Assembly: GCA_944386325.1 (NCBI GenBank)
Contig: CALXAP010000017.1
Coordinates: forward strand, 1 to 45,672
Direction: 5' to 3'
Origin: an uncultured Clostridia bacterium
GTDB lineage: Bacteria; Bacillota; Clostridia; TANB77; CAG-508
Length of the DNA stretch: 45,672 nucleotides
The position numbers were made by a program, and so were the translations under genes. The stretch's first letter is position 1, and every line of letters begins with the position of its first letter. Below, one piece after another: positions 1 through 8,471 of the stretch. The notes under the pieces were generated by a model that saw only the letters and a list, made by a program, of their open reading frames with translations, was not told the origin of the DNA and made no database searches.

Positions 1-179
1 TTGAAAATTATTTACTTCATATAAGAAATAGAATTGACATTGAAAATAATATACAATATCATCAAGATTTAAGTGTACTGTTTAAAATGATGAATCACAA
101 AAAACATCTAAGCAAATTTTCAGAATATTTATTACATAATTCAGATTCTAGTAATAAATTAAACTATGAAGAAATCTAG
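1..179 (+). CDS. C-terminal end of an unidentified protein (partial)
   Basis: An open frame enters from the left edge (codons start at base 3) and stops at TAG 177-179. The 58 visible residues (ENYLLHIRNRID... to ...NKLNYEEI) are polar and probably helical. I do not recognise them. The stop lies 10 bases before the next start and overlaps that gene's AGGAGG site, so the gene is probably the upstream member of the same operon. Nothing can be said about function. Confidence 0.6.
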   Translation, partial: ENYLLHIRNRIDIENNIQYHQDLSVLFKMMNHKKHLSKFSEYLLHNSDSSNKLNYEEI

Positions 180-189
180 GAGGTTCAAT

Positions 190-363
190 ATGGAAAAGAA
201 ATTTTTTGTTGAAACAGAACAATTTAATACAAATGTTGTTAATAATTTTAATACAACAAATCCATTACAAATAACAAATGATACATTAGTAAACGACTTT
301 CTAAATAAAACAGTTTCTTTGGAATCTTTAATTGAAAAAGAAATATATAATACCAAATTATAA
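190..363 (+). CDS. Small hypothetical protein (57 aa)
   Basis: A 57-residue protein starting MEKKFFVETEQ and ending IYNTKL. I chose ATG 190 rather than the in-frame ATG 166 because a perfect AGGAGG lies just before 190 and because 166 falls inside the preceding coding end. It is rich in Asn and Thr with no obvious membrane segment or motif. It sits between the upstream partial gene and the coiled-coil gene at 379 with short gaps, so it is probably co-transcribed with them. Function unknown. Confidence 0.6.
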   Translation: MEKKFFVETEQFNTNVVNNFNTTNPLQITNDTLVNDFLNKTVSLESLIEKEIYNTKL

Positions 364-378
364 TATTGGAGAGAGCAA

Positions 379-975
379 ATGAGAAAAATTGAATTTAATG
401 AATTAAAGTTAAAAAATATAAATGATGAGGAAACTTTTTATCAAGCATATTTAAAAAAATTACAAAAAAATATTAATACTGACAATAACCTTCATGTTCC
501 CATTAAACAATATGAAATATTTTTTCTAAATATTTTAGGTGGAAAGCTAATTTTATTAAATAAAGATTATATAAATAATAATGATATGACTAATTCAGAA
601 TTATTCTTTGATTATTCAATAGCTTTAAAAGTATATAATTTAATGTTAGATATAATAGATGGTATAGAAGCTGAAGGAAATGAATTCAATGAATTATATA
701 AAAACGAAAGATTACAAAAAGATAAAGAAATAGAACAATTAAAAAAACAAGATAATATGCTTTTTCAAAACAAACAAGATGAATGTAATGATGTAATGAA
801 TACGGATATATACAACAATTATTTAAAATTAAAGGAAGAAAATAAGCAATTAAAAATTGAAAACGAAAAATTAAAAGAAGAAATAAAAAAACTATCAGTA
901 GAACAATATGACAACATTGGTTTCTTCCAAAGATTAATAAATAGATTTAAAAATAAGAGATTGCCAAAAAATTAG
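379..975 (+). CDS. Coiled-coil protein, paralogue of the protein at 4606
   Basis: A 198-residue soluble protein of unknown function. Residues about 45-100 contain a globular segment with the signature YEIFFLNILGGK. Residues about 110-175 are a long Glu/Lys/Leu-rich coiled coil, and the tail (GFFQRLINRFKNK) looks like a short amphipathic basic helix. The protein at 4606-5418 has the same order: FEIFTLDTLGGK, then a coiled coil, then TFFEKLKDLFKNDKK. The two are therefore paralogues, although I recognise no named family. The tail could contact a membrane or nucleic acid, which is inference. It sits 9 bases before the DHH phosphoesterase gene and is likely in the same operon. Confidence 0.7.
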   Translation: MRKIEFNELKLKNINDEETFYQAYLKKLQKNINTDNNLHVPIKQYEIFFLNILGGKLILLNKDYINNNDMTNSELFFDYSIALKVYNLMLDIIDGIEAEGNEFNELYKNERLQKDKEIEQLKKQDNMLFQNKQDECNDVMNTDIYNNYLKLKEENKQLKIENEKLKEEIKKLSVEQYDNIGFFQRLINRFKNKRLPKN

Positions 976-984
976 GAGAAAGAT

Positions 985-2457
985 ATGATAGAAGGAATAA
1001 TAGAAAAAGCAAAAAAAGAAAATAAAAAAGTATATGTCTATGCTCATAAATTTCCAGATGGAGATGCAATTAGTTCTTCAAGAGCTGTTGTAGAATATTT
1101 AAAAAGTCAAGGAATAGATGCACAATATGTTGTAACAAATGAAGTACGAGCTTTTAATCAAATTGTAGGGAATATTCCAATTACTACTTCTGTAGAAAAA
1201 GATGGGATTTCTATCATTTTAGATACAAGTACAGTTAGTTATGCAGAAAACACACTATTTAAGAATTCATCTCCAGAAAATACTTATGTTATAGATCATC
1301 ACGGAAAAGTTGATGGTGCTGTTTGCATTGAAGATGAATTAGAACTTTCTAGTGAAAATGTGCTTCGTGATTCAAATGCTAGTTCAGTTTGTGAAATATT
1401 AGTAAATGAATTGGAGCAAGAAAAAATTAATCCACAAATAGCAAATATGTTAACATTAGGTTTATTAACAGATACTGCTAAATTGAAGTTTTTAAAATCT
1501 GATACACTACAAAACTTATCTAAACTAATGGAATTAGGTGCAGATTATGAACAAGTATTAGGATTTTGTACTAGAAAGAGTAATTTAAGAGAAGAAGTTG
1601 GAATTGCACAGACATTATTAAAAACCAAAACATTTCCTATAGGTGATACTTTTGGAATGATTTTATCAATGGACAATTCAGAAGTAGATGAATTAAGTAG
1701 AACATTTGGTGTGCGTAGCCCTCAAAAGAAAATTTTTAAAATGGGCGATATTGAAAATTGTAGTTTTATGTGTATGTTAGCTGAAAATACACCTGGAGAG
1801 TATAACATTGAATTTAGAAGTACACCAATTTATGGTAATTTTAATGTTTTACAATTAGCCACATTACATAGAGGTGGAGGACATTATAATGCTTCTGGAT
1901 GTGCAATAAAAGTCAAAGATGCAAATTCTAAAGCAAGATTGGAAGAATCATTACAACAAGAATCATCTGAACTATATTCTAGTCAAGCAACAGATTTACC
2001 ACAAATAACTTTAAGTGAACAAGATAAAGAATTATCTCAAATTTTAGATAGTACAAAAAGATTAACAGAAGGAGTAAATCCTGAGATATTAGCAAGAGTT
2101 GATAGCTTAATAAAAGCTGGTGCAAATTATGATTATACTTTTAAAACATTTAAAAGTTTTGAAAGATTTATGTTGCAAAACGAAATATTAAGTAGAATTC
2201 CATCTAGCATGTATAGTCAAAGACAACCAAATGTTGATATATTATTATCGCAAGAAGATATTGATGCTTTAACTAAAAAATATAATATTAATGAAGATGA
2301 AATCCTTTCTACTATAGATAGTTTTTCAAATATAAATATAAGTTCTGCATCAATTACATTACCAAACGGAAGAAAATCAACTATTGATCGTAATGGAATT
2401 ATTACTGCAGATATTATTCAAACTAGAAGAGATAATACAAGAGAAATATCAAAGTAA
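985..2457 (+). CDS. DHH/DHHA1 phosphoesterase with helical C-terminal extension
   Basis: A 490-residue protein of the DHH superfamily (NrnA-like oligoribonucleases, pAp phosphatases, RecJ relatives), which are Mn-dependent phosphodiesterases. Visible motifs: HKFPDGDA (H21, D25, D27), D80 in IILDTS, IDHHG (D104, H105, H106), D163 in LTDT, and the DHHA1 substrate loop HRGGGHYNASG near residue 300. The metal-binding set looks complete, so it is probably active. Residues about 320-490 are an extra, mostly helical region not found in NrnA (about 310-340 aa) that I cannot assign. A Rho-independent terminator follows at once. The substrate may be a short oligonucleotide or a cyclic-dinucleotide product; this is inference from the family. 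Confidence 0.85.
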   Translation: MIEGIIEKAKKENKKVYVYAHKFPDGDAISSSRAVVEYLKSQGIDAQYVVTNEVRAFNQIVGNIPITTSVEKDGISIILDTSTVSYAENTLFKNSSPENTYVIDHHGKVDGAVCIEDELELSSENVLRDSNASSVCEILVNELEQEKINPQIANMLTLGLLTDTAKLKFLKSDTLQNLSKLMELGADYEQVLGFCTRKSNLREEVGIAQTLLKTKTFPIGDTFGMILSMDNSEVDELSRTFGVRSPQKKIFKMGDIENCSFMCMLAENTPGEYNIEFRSTPIYGNFNVLQLATLHRGGGHYNASGCAIKVKDANSKARLEESLQQESSELYSSQATDLPQITLSEQDKELSQILDSTKRLTEGVNPEILARVDSLIKAGANYDYTFKTFKSFERFMLQNEILSRIPSSMYSQRQPNVDILLSQEDIDALTKKYNINEDEILSTIDSFSNINISSASITLPNGRKSTIDRNGIITADIIQTRRDNTREISK

Positions 2458-2480
2458 AAGACCTTCATGGTCTTTTTTTA
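2455..2480 (+). terminator. Rho-independent terminator after the DHH gene
   Basis: A stem AAGACC/GGTCTT with a 5-base loop is followed by a T run. It starts at the stop codon of the DHH phosphoesterase gene and closes the first operon. Confidence 0.8.
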
Positions 2481-2558
2481 TCAAAAAAGCAAATAGTGGA
2501 AAATAAAGCATTATATCATATTTGAATAACAAAAATCAATAGGAAAAAGCAAAAAAAG

Positions 2559-2587
2559 TTGACTTTTTATGTAAAATGTGGTATAAT
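2559..2587 (+). promoter_or_regulatory. Sigma-A-type promoter of the GC-rich cassette gene
   Basis: TTGACT (2559-2564), a 17-base spacer and TATAAT (2582-2587). This is close to the vegetative consensus. It is followed by a leader of about 75 bases that becomes GC-richer near 2606 and an AGGAGG site before the gene at 2671. Confidence 0.8.
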
Positions 2588-2670
2588 AATTATAGTTTCA
2601 AAGTAAACTTCCTCGCTTTTACAGCAGGATTCAACCATCAATAGTTAAAAATTTTTAGGAGGAAAAAACA

Positions 2671-3033
2671 ATGACAAAGATTTTATGGCTCAGCAGACAC
2701 ACCATGACCGAGGCACAGATTGCCGACTTGAACCGGATCTACGGCGAAATCGAGGTGAAAACCTTTGATCAGTCCGTAAATGGCTGGAAGGATGTCGTTG
2801 AAGCAGGCGCTGACTGCGACGTTCTGGCTGTGGTTCTTCCGCCCGCAATTCTGGCAGACCTCACCAACCCGCGCAACAACACCAAGCCTGTCATCAGGGC
2901 AAAGGCGAACAGGGTTCCCACTGGGAATACCATCGTTAACCCCGCAACAGGTAAGGAAGAAACGGAATATCGTTTCGAGCATGCCGGCTGGGAAAAGGTC
3001 GTCAAGATCGAGGTCGTAGTGGAAGCTCTGTAA
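2671..3033 (+). CDS. Hypothetical protein in a GC-rich cassette (120 aa)
   Basis: A 120-residue protein with a start (MTKILWLSRHTMTEAQ) and alternating strands and helices that suggest a small alpha/beta fold. I recognise no family. It has its own strong promoter, a leader, a good AGGAGG site and a strong terminator, so it is a self-contained unit. It is striking because about half of its bases are G or C and it uses codons such as GCC, CGG and ACC, while every neighbour is extremely AT-rich. That indicates recent transfer from a higher-GC Bacillota donor. It separates the two halves of the surrounding cluster. Confidence 0.8.
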   Translation: MTKILWLSRHTMTEAQIADLNRIYGEIEVKTFDQSVNGWKDVVEAGADCDVLAVVLPPAILADLTNPRNNTKPVIRAKANRVPTGNTIVNPATGKEETEYRFEHAGWEKVVKIEVVVEAL

Positions 3034-3054
3034 ACAAGCCACACACCTTTGGTC

Positions 3055-3090
3055 GGACAGGATTCTACGATGTAGGTCCTGTCTTTTTTT
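3055..3090 (+). terminator. Strong Rho-independent terminator of the GC-rich cassette
   Basis: GACAGGA (3056-3062) pairs with TCCTGTC (3077-3083) and is followed by seven Ts. It closes the GC-rich insert. Confidence 0.88.
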
Positions 3091-3109
3091 ACATTTTTTT
3101 GTAAATATG

Positions 3110-3138
3110 TTGAAAAAAATTTATTAAATGTATATAAT
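3110..3138 (+). promoter_or_regulatory. Sigma-A-type promoter of the 3197-7739 operon
   Basis: TTGAAA (3110-3115), a 17-base spacer and TATAAT (3133-3138), about 60 bases before the start of the 2H-DHH fusion gene. Confidence 0.75.
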
Positions 3139-3196
3139 ATAGTCGAATAATTATATATTATTGAAACAAAAGATGTTTCAAAGAAATGAGGAGAAA

Positions 3197-4582
3197 ATGG
3201 GAAAAAGTAAACAGTTAAAAGGATTTCAAGGAATCTTTTTGGAGGATGAAATTGAACAACAATTAATCGCTTTACAAAAAAAAGGATTAGATAGCAATAT
3301 AGAAAATATGCACATAACTTTCAAATTTGGAGATACTGAAAAATATCCAGAAGAATTAATGGGGAAAGAATTTAAAATCAGAATTACCGGCTATGCATCC
3401 GATGGAAAAAATAGTGGTTTTTCTGTAGAACTTCCAGAAGAATTGAAACCATATTATAAAAGTAGCAGTATTCCACATATTACTGTTTCTATTGGAGAAG
3501 TAGATGGTGTAAAGGGAAAACCTGTAGATACTGCAAAACTTGACTTTAAACCACTAAAAGAACCTGTTGAAATTCAAGGAAAATTAGGATATTTTATCTT
3601 TGGAAAAGGAATGAGTATGGATAATTCTATTATAAATGAACATCAATTAAGTAACATACCTCAAAATGTAAGGGTTTTACTTGTTCCTAAATATATGGAA
3701 CAAGAAGAATTATCTGCTGCTAATATTAATCCTGATGCTACTGTCGAAGCAGAATATGGAGAAAAAGTAATTAAAGGTGAACAAGTTACATTAGCACATC
3801 ATACGAAAGAATATGAAAATAATCCTGCACCTTGTAATACTCCTGATGTTCCAGTATTAGCAGATGACAGTACAATAGTAGTTAGCCATTTAGATTTAGA
3901 CACATTAGGTGGAATTGCTGCTTTAATGGGAAGAAAAAAAGAAGATCCTGAATTTTGGAGAGCAGCAGAGTTTATAGATTTGAACGGACCTCATAACTTA
4001 TTTCAAGTTGGAGAAGAAGCTAGAAAAAAATATATTGCATACCAAGCATATCAAGCAAATCATAGAAATCCAAGATTTACAGAAGTTACTGATGTTACAG
4101 ATATTGTATTAGAACATTTAGGTATTATAGATAGAGTAATAGATGGAGATAAAGCACTAATTCAAGAAGGAATAGAATGGGATGAAGAAACTAAAAAGAA
4201 AATTGAAGAATGTTTAGTTTTTGAAAATGATAATGTTAGAGTTTTCAACTCACCTAACGGAGTATTTTGCTCAGCTGCATATTATTCAGAAAAGCAGGGT
4301 AAGGTTATACCAAGTACAGTAACAAGAAATGGAAAATTCAAATCTGTAACAGTTGCAATGGCTGATGGAGGAAAAAAGGTTTCTGCAAAAGAATTGGTCC
4401 AAGAACTATGGGGAAATGAAGCTGGAGGACATCCAGGAATAGCTGGTAGCCCTAGAGGACAAGAAATGACTGAAAAAGATATGCAACAATTAGCTAAGGT
4501 CGTTAATGAAAGATATAATAAAATTAATGAAATTGATGAACCTATATATTTCGAACCTGATGAAATTTCATTAGATGATTAA
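3197..4582 (+). CDS. Putative 2H phosphoesterase / DHH-like phosphoesterase fusion
   Basis: A 461-residue protein. ATG 3197 is preferred over ATG 3161 because GAGGAG lies six bases before it. The N-terminal domain has two H-x-T motifs, HITF (H39, T41) and HITV (H94, T96), the hallmark of 2H (LigT-like) phosphoesterases that open or cut 2',3'-cyclic phosphates and related bonds. The C-terminal domain resembles the DHH fold: SHLDLDTLGG (H231, D233, D235), FIDLNGPHN near 260, and a DHHA1-like loop EAGGHPGIAG near 415. The canonical DHH triplet itself is not obvious. If both assignments hold, one protein carries two different phosphodiester-cleaving domains. It is first in an operon with the genes at 4606 and 5424. 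Fold assignments are motif-based and tentative. Confidence 0.65.
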   Translation: MGKSKQLKGFQGIFLEDEIEQQLIALQKKGLDSNIENMHITFKFGDTEKYPEELMGKEFKIRITGYASDGKNSGFSVELPEELKPYYKSSSIPHITVSIGEVDGVKGKPVDTAKLDFKPLKEPVEIQGKLGYFIFGKGMSMDNSIINEHQLSNIPQNVRVLLVPKYMEQEELSAANINPDATVEAEYGEKVIKGEQVTLAHHTKEYENNPAPCNTPDVPVLADDSTIVVSHLDLDTLGGIAALMGRKKEDPEFWRAAEFIDLNGPHNLFQVGEEARKKYIAYQAYQANHRNPRFTEVTDVTDIVLEHLGIIDRVIDGDKALIQEGIEWDEETKKKIEECLVFENDNVRVFNSPNGVFCSAAYYSEKQGKVIPSTVTRNGKFKSVTVAMADGGKKVSAKELVQELWGNEAGGHPGIAGSPRGQEMTEKDMQQLAKVVNERYNKINEIDEPIYFEPDEISLDD

Positions 4583-4605
4583 AATACAAAGGAGATTGAA
4601 TTGGT

Positions 4606-5418
4606 ATGAGAATTTTAAAAGCTAAAGATATTTTTCCAAAAACATATTCTATAGTTAATGGAGAAATAGTAAAAAATGGTAATGGAGAATATTACAATAA
4701 ACAAGTTGCAGAACATATTTTAAAAAGCCAAACATCTATGAATGATGGAGAAATAAAAAAATTAAAAAAATTTGATGAAGAACAATTAGATAATAATGCA
4801 ATAAAGTATTTTAGAAATAAATATTCTATGCTTTTGTCATCTGAAAGCGATAATATAAATCTTTTATTCCAACCTAATAAAAGATTTGAAATATTTACAT
4901 TAGATACATTAGGAGGAAAATCATTTTTAGTTGAAGCATCTAGCTTACCAGATGGAGAAGGAAGAGATTTATATTATAGTTTTGAAATTGCTAATCAAAT
5001 ATATCAAAGAATAATAGATATTCAAGATAGCACATTTAACGATTATGAAGAAGTAAAATATATATATGAAAGGGATATTTTACAAACTGAAAGCGAAATT
5101 TCAGATTTAAAAATAAGGGATAATGAAACATTTGAAAAAGATATTAATGCATATAATTTAATAAGTCAAACACCTTTGTATGAAAATTATCAATTATTAA
5201 ATAAAGATAAGGAACATCTAGTAGCAGAAAATGAAAACTTAAATAAAACAATTTCAGATTATAATGAAAAAATAAGAGATTTAAGTCAAAAGTTAAAAGT
5301 TTCATTAGAAAGAGTTGAGTTTTTACAAAGACCAAAAACTTTCTTTGAAAAATTAAAAGATTTATTTAAAAATGATAAAAAGCAACTTTTAATTGCTGAT
5401 GGGAAAGGAGAGGAATAA
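4606..5418 (+). CDS. Coiled-coil protein, paralogue of the protein at 379
   Basis: A 270-residue protein. It has an N-terminal region of about 85 residues that the 198-aa paralogue lacks. The shared core follows, FEIFTLDTLGGK near residue 92, then SFEIANQIYQRIIDI, then a coiled coil over about residues 150-240, and the basic amphipathic tail TFFEKLKDLFKNDKK. An AAGGAG site precedes ATG 4606. The gene ends six bases before the 771-aa gene, so the three genes are one transcription unit. Duplication of this protein on either side of a phosphoesterase pair suggests each copy partners one enzyme. That is inference; no function is known. Confidence 0.7.
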   Translation: MRILKAKDIFPKTYSIVNGEIVKNGNGEYYNKQVAEHILKSQTSMNDGEIKKLKKFDEEQLDNNAIKYFRNKYSMLLSSESDNINLLFQPNKRFEIFTLDTLGGKSFLVEASSLPDGEGRDLYYSFEIANQIYQRIIDIQDSTFNDYEEVKYIYERDILQTESEISDLKIRDNETFEKDINAYNLISQTPLYENYQLLNKDKEHLVAENENLNKTISDYNEKIRDLSQKLKVSLERVEFLQRPKTFFEKLKDLFKNDKKQLLIADGKGEE

Positions 5419-5423
5419 TATAA

Positions 5424-7739
5424 ATGAAAATTACAACTTCTAGAAAATTAGATCCTTCCCTTTTAGGAGAAAGAGTAATAAGAGAATATTCTTATACCGA
5501 TTCTACAGGCGAAAGCAATGATGGAATGAGAAGAGGGTATAGCTATACAGTTCGTTGTAAAGTATTTGGAACAATAGAAAATGAAACTAAAAATGAAGCT
5601 GGTACTTACACTTATGATTATTCATCAAGAGTTATGAAAGACCATGATCAATATGGTGATGGATATAAAAAACCAAGTGAATCAAAATATGATTTAAAAG
5701 AGATGGTTCAAGAATTGTTATTTACTTATAATATACACGAATTTTCAACAGATTTACAAGAGGAACCTAATAACATAAAAGATTATTATGCTGAGATTGA
5801 TGCAAGTGCTTCATATCAAAAAGAAAAAGAACCATATTTTTCATATAGATGGTCAGAACATAGTAAAGACAGTAAAGGATATACAGAACCTGATAATACA
5901 CTTTGGTCATCTTATGCAAGAATAAGGTCAGAATCATTAGATGATATAAATGAACAATTAAATGGTGCTTTTTCTAAAGATGATTATATATTGTATTTAA
6001 TGGGAGAAAAGGTTGAAAAAACATATAAGATGAAGTTTGGATTGGATGAAATAGGAGAAGATGAAACTGTTAGAGATTTTTTAGGCAGAATGAAATTGGA
6101 ATCTCCAAAGTTTCCAACTTTTGAAAGTGCATTAAAAGAAAATATTATATCTATGGAAGATATTAAAAACTTAATTTTAAAATATAAAAATTTAAGTGCA
6201 AAAGAAATTCCTGTTGATATATTAGAACAATTATTTAGCGAAGATCAAGAATTAATTTCTCGTTTTCATGAAAGAGAAATGCCAATAGATGTTTTAAGAA
6301 AATATAGTCCTAATTTTGATATTACGAAAGTTAGTCCAAGTGATTTAATACCAAGTGATTTAGATAATGTTCTACAGAATGTAATTCAAAGTCATTGTAT
6401 TTTAGGAATATATAATGGTCCTTCTGAAAAAGAATTAAAACAAGGATATTGGGAATATTTACAAAGTTTTTATGATAATCCTGATGCACTAAGAAAAATT
6501 ATACCAGTTATAAATACTTCAAGAGAATACTTTTTTACAAGTCAAGCACAAGATTTTATTAGCCAAATTCCTCTAGAAATTATGGATGCTACTGAAATAA
6601 GAGATACATTGTTAGATACAGAAGATATAACTTTGAGTCAATTATTAAAATATGAATTAGCCTATGATACAGATTCTGCAAAAAAATTAATGGGAATTTT
6701 AAGTAATACAACATCAAGAACATCATTGAAAGATGTAAATTCTGTTTTAAATATATTAAAAGAAAATGGAATAAATAGTGATGAAATGCTACAAGCATTA
6801 AGAGAAAATGGATTCAACATATATATAAGTGATTGGAAAGAAGATCAAGAACAAATACCAACATTTAAAAGTTTTGGTATAGATGGAATTACTTTAGATG
6901 ATTTAAGAGATAGTATTTTGAAAAATAAAAACTTTAATTTTCTAAAATTGACGGATGATATTAGTCCAGAGGATATAACTAGAGAATATAATAGCCTGTT
7001 AAATGAATTAGCGAATAAAAAAGGTAAAAGAGATGATAAGGATGCTAAAAGGTATGAAGAAATATTTGAATTAATGAGTGATTATTCAAATTCTACAGAA
7101 TTATTCTCACGATTAACTCCAGAGGTAAAGGAATTAACTAAAAAACTAATGATAGATAATTTAGATATAATTGAAGCATTACAGAAAAATCCGATAGGAT
7201 ATTCTAGTGAATTTTCAAAAATCATGGGAGTTATGAGTAAATCATTTGAATTATCAGAAGAAGATATGACAAATATTTATATGAAATGTTTAAACAATGG
7301 TGCATCAAGAGAGGGAACTTTAAGTGCATTACAGCAGTATTTACCAGAAGAAGAAAGAAAAGGATTTGAAGAAAGAATTAATAGTGCTAATATATATCCT
7401 AACCCTAAATATTTTTGGTTAACAGATAAAAATTTAAGAAGAATTAGAGTAAATAGAGGAGAAAATAGAGGTACAATAAAAAGTAAAATACAAGCTGATG
7501 GTAGATGTTTCTCAACCAGACTAAAAACAGATATGGTTGGAGAAAGTAAAGAAGGAAAGAAAATTGTGGTAAATAATTTATCTAAATGGTTATTTGGTGT
7601 TCCAGGTGCAAGAGGAAATTTAACAATTACAAGAGCAGGTGATTATATTCAATTACCTGGTAATACACCAGATGAAGCTGTCGAATTAATAGAAACAATT
7701 TTGATGGAAAGAGCAAAGGAAGGTCCTTCAAAAGATTAA
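5424..7739 (+). CDS. Large hypothetical protein (771 aa)
   Basis: A 771-residue soluble protein with no signal peptide or membrane segment. Residues 1-165 are Tyr-rich and beta-like (SYTDSTGESNDG, YSYTVRCKVFG). Residues about 200-640 are helical, with repeated short acidic helices (for example LSAKEIPVDILEQLFS and SPSDLIPSDLDNVLQN) that resemble a helical-repeat scaffold. The last 110 residues are basic and strand-rich (RRIRVNRGENRGTIKSK, LFGVPGARGNLTITRAG) and could bind nucleic acid. I recognise no family. It is last in the operon started by the 2H-DHH fusion and is followed by a terminator. The function is unknown; a large scaffold or sensor subunit working with the phosphoesterases is one speculation. 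Confidence 0.65.
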   Translation: MKITTSRKLDPSLLGERVIREYSYTDSTGESNDGMRRGYSYTVRCKVFGTIENETKNEAGTYTYDYSSRVMKDHDQYGDGYKKPSESKYDLKEMVQELLFTYNIHEFSTDLQEEPNNIKDYYAEIDASASYQKEKEPYFSYRWSEHSKDSKGYTEPDNTLWSSYARIRSESLDDINEQLNGAFSKDDYILYLMGEKVEKTYKMKFGLDEIGEDETVRDFLGRMKLESPKFPTFESALKENIISMEDIKNLILKYKNLSAKEIPVDILEQLFSEDQELISRFHEREMPIDVLRKYSPNFDITKVSPSDLIPSDLDNVLQNVIQSHCILGIYNGPSEKELKQGYWEYLQSFYDNPDALRKIIPVINTSREYFFTSQAQDFISQIPLEIMDATEIRDTLLDTEDITLSQLLKYELAYDTDSAKKLMGILSNTTSRTSLKDVNSVLNILKENGINSDEMLQALRENGFNIYISDWKEDQEQIPTFKSFGIDGITLDDLRDSILKNKNFNFLKLTDDISPEDITREYNSLLNELANKKGKRDDKDAKRYEEIFELMSDYSNSTELFSRLTPEVKELTKKLMIDNLDIIEALQKNPIGYSSEFSKIMGVMSKSFELSEEDMTNIYMKCLNNGASREGTLSALQQYLPEEERKGFEERINSANIYPNPKYFWLTDKNLRRIRVNRGENRGTIKSKIQADGRCFSTRLKTDMVGESKEGKKIVVNNLSKWLFGVPGARGNLTITRAGDYIQLPGNTPDEAVELIETILMERAKEGPSKD

Positions 7740-7778
7740 AAAACTATCATGTTTAATTTAATAAATCTAAACTATTTG

Positions 7779-7814
7779 GGAATATAATTAATTTTAAATT
7801 ATATTCCTTTTTTA
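7779..7814 (+). terminator. Terminator of the 3197-7739 operon
   Basis: An 11-bp perfect stem GGAATATAATT/AATTATATTCC (7779-7789 with 7797-7807) is followed by a T run. Confidence 0.85.
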
Positions 7815-8089
7815 TACTATTTTATTCAATTATAATCATTTTTTCTCATAAATTCTCATAAAATTCTATCATAAAATACCATCAAATTTATTCCTATTTG
7901 TTCCAAAATATTATACGAAAGGGGAATTTTGTTATATAAAGATGAAAAACACCATTTATCTATATTATTTTTGCCTTTTCGCATAATTCGACAGATTTTG
8001 CAAAAAAAATATGATAAGATGTCGCTGGTAAAGCAAAAGATAAATCCATCAATAGACAAAAGAGATTTTGAAAGATTGGGAGGGATAAG

Positions 8090-8155
8090 ATGGATTTTTT
8101 TATTGCATATAAGAGTATAATTACAAATGCACACAATAACTTTGTTATGGGTTAA
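8090..8155 (+). CDS. Possible 21-aa leader peptide
   Basis: ATG 8090 follows a strong GGGAGG site (8078-8083) and encodes MDFFIAYKSIITNAHNNFVMG. The last codons overlap the 5' arm and loop of the hairpin at 8125-8170. A short translated ORF running into a terminator-like hairpin is the arrangement expected of an attenuation leader. An alternative longer ORF (TTG 7929 to 8120, 63 aa) overlaps it in another frame and is less convincing. Confidence 0.35.
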   Translation: MDFFIAYKSIITNAHNNFVMG

Positions 8156-8170
8156 TTGGGTGCATTTTTC
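8125..8170 (+). terminator. Attenuator-like hairpin in the leader
   Basis: AAATGCAC (8125-8132) pairs with GTGCATTT (8160-8167), with extra pairing of CAAT with ATTG inside, followed by a T run. It overlaps the end of the 21-aa ORF and precedes the Orf7-like gene by about 300 bases. Confidence 0.6.
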
Positions 8171-8471
8171 TTATATACAACAATTCCATTTATATACATG
8201 GGGGCATAAACAGACCAAAGGATAAATTTTTTTGAAAAGGAAAATTTAGCGTAGATTTAGGTAGGTTTATGCTGATTTTACATCTACGCAATAGGAAGTG
8301 TGGATGTGAGAATTGTTGTTATTTATGTGCAAAAAATAACTAAATATGTAGATGAGGACAAGCTTATTTTAATGGGTAAGTTTGTCCTTGTTTGCATTTT
8401 AACACAAAGATGTAGAGGACCTCCTCGTACTTAAAAATTCGCAAATTTTGAGTATGTAGGAGGTTTTTATT
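8171..8471 (+). promoter_or_regulatory. Hairpin-rich untranslated leader of the Orf7-like gene
   Basis: No gene fits this stretch, but it is full of inverted repeats. ACAACAATTC (8177-8186) matches GAATTGTTGT about 125 bases later. GCGTAGAT and ATCTACGC form a pair near 8249-8289. AGGACAAGCTTA pairs with TAAGTTTGTCCT (8355-8388). ACCTCCT (8419-8425) pairs with AGGAGGT (8458-8464). The last hairpin buries the AGGAGG ribosome-binding site of the gene at 8472 and is followed by a T-rich tract. Translational or transcriptional control of the regulators is the likely purpose. This is comparable in spirit, not in sequence, to the tet(M) leader of Tn916. Confidence 0.55.

Noticed and set aside
2683..3044. 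Overlapping ORFs on both strands of the GC-rich cassette
   Set aside because: Higher GC content reduces random stops; only the plus-strand frame at 2671 has promoter, RBS and terminator in the right places.
7986..7994. TTCGACA, a Spo0A-box-like heptamer
   Set aside because: A single heptamer match, not placed against a clear promoter; expected by chance at this frequency in a 45-kb window.
7929..8120. 63-aa ORF from TTG 7929 with AAAGGGG before it
   Set aside because: No recognisable content, overlaps a better-supported 21-aa leader ORF in another frame and lies in a structured leader region; kept only as a possibility.
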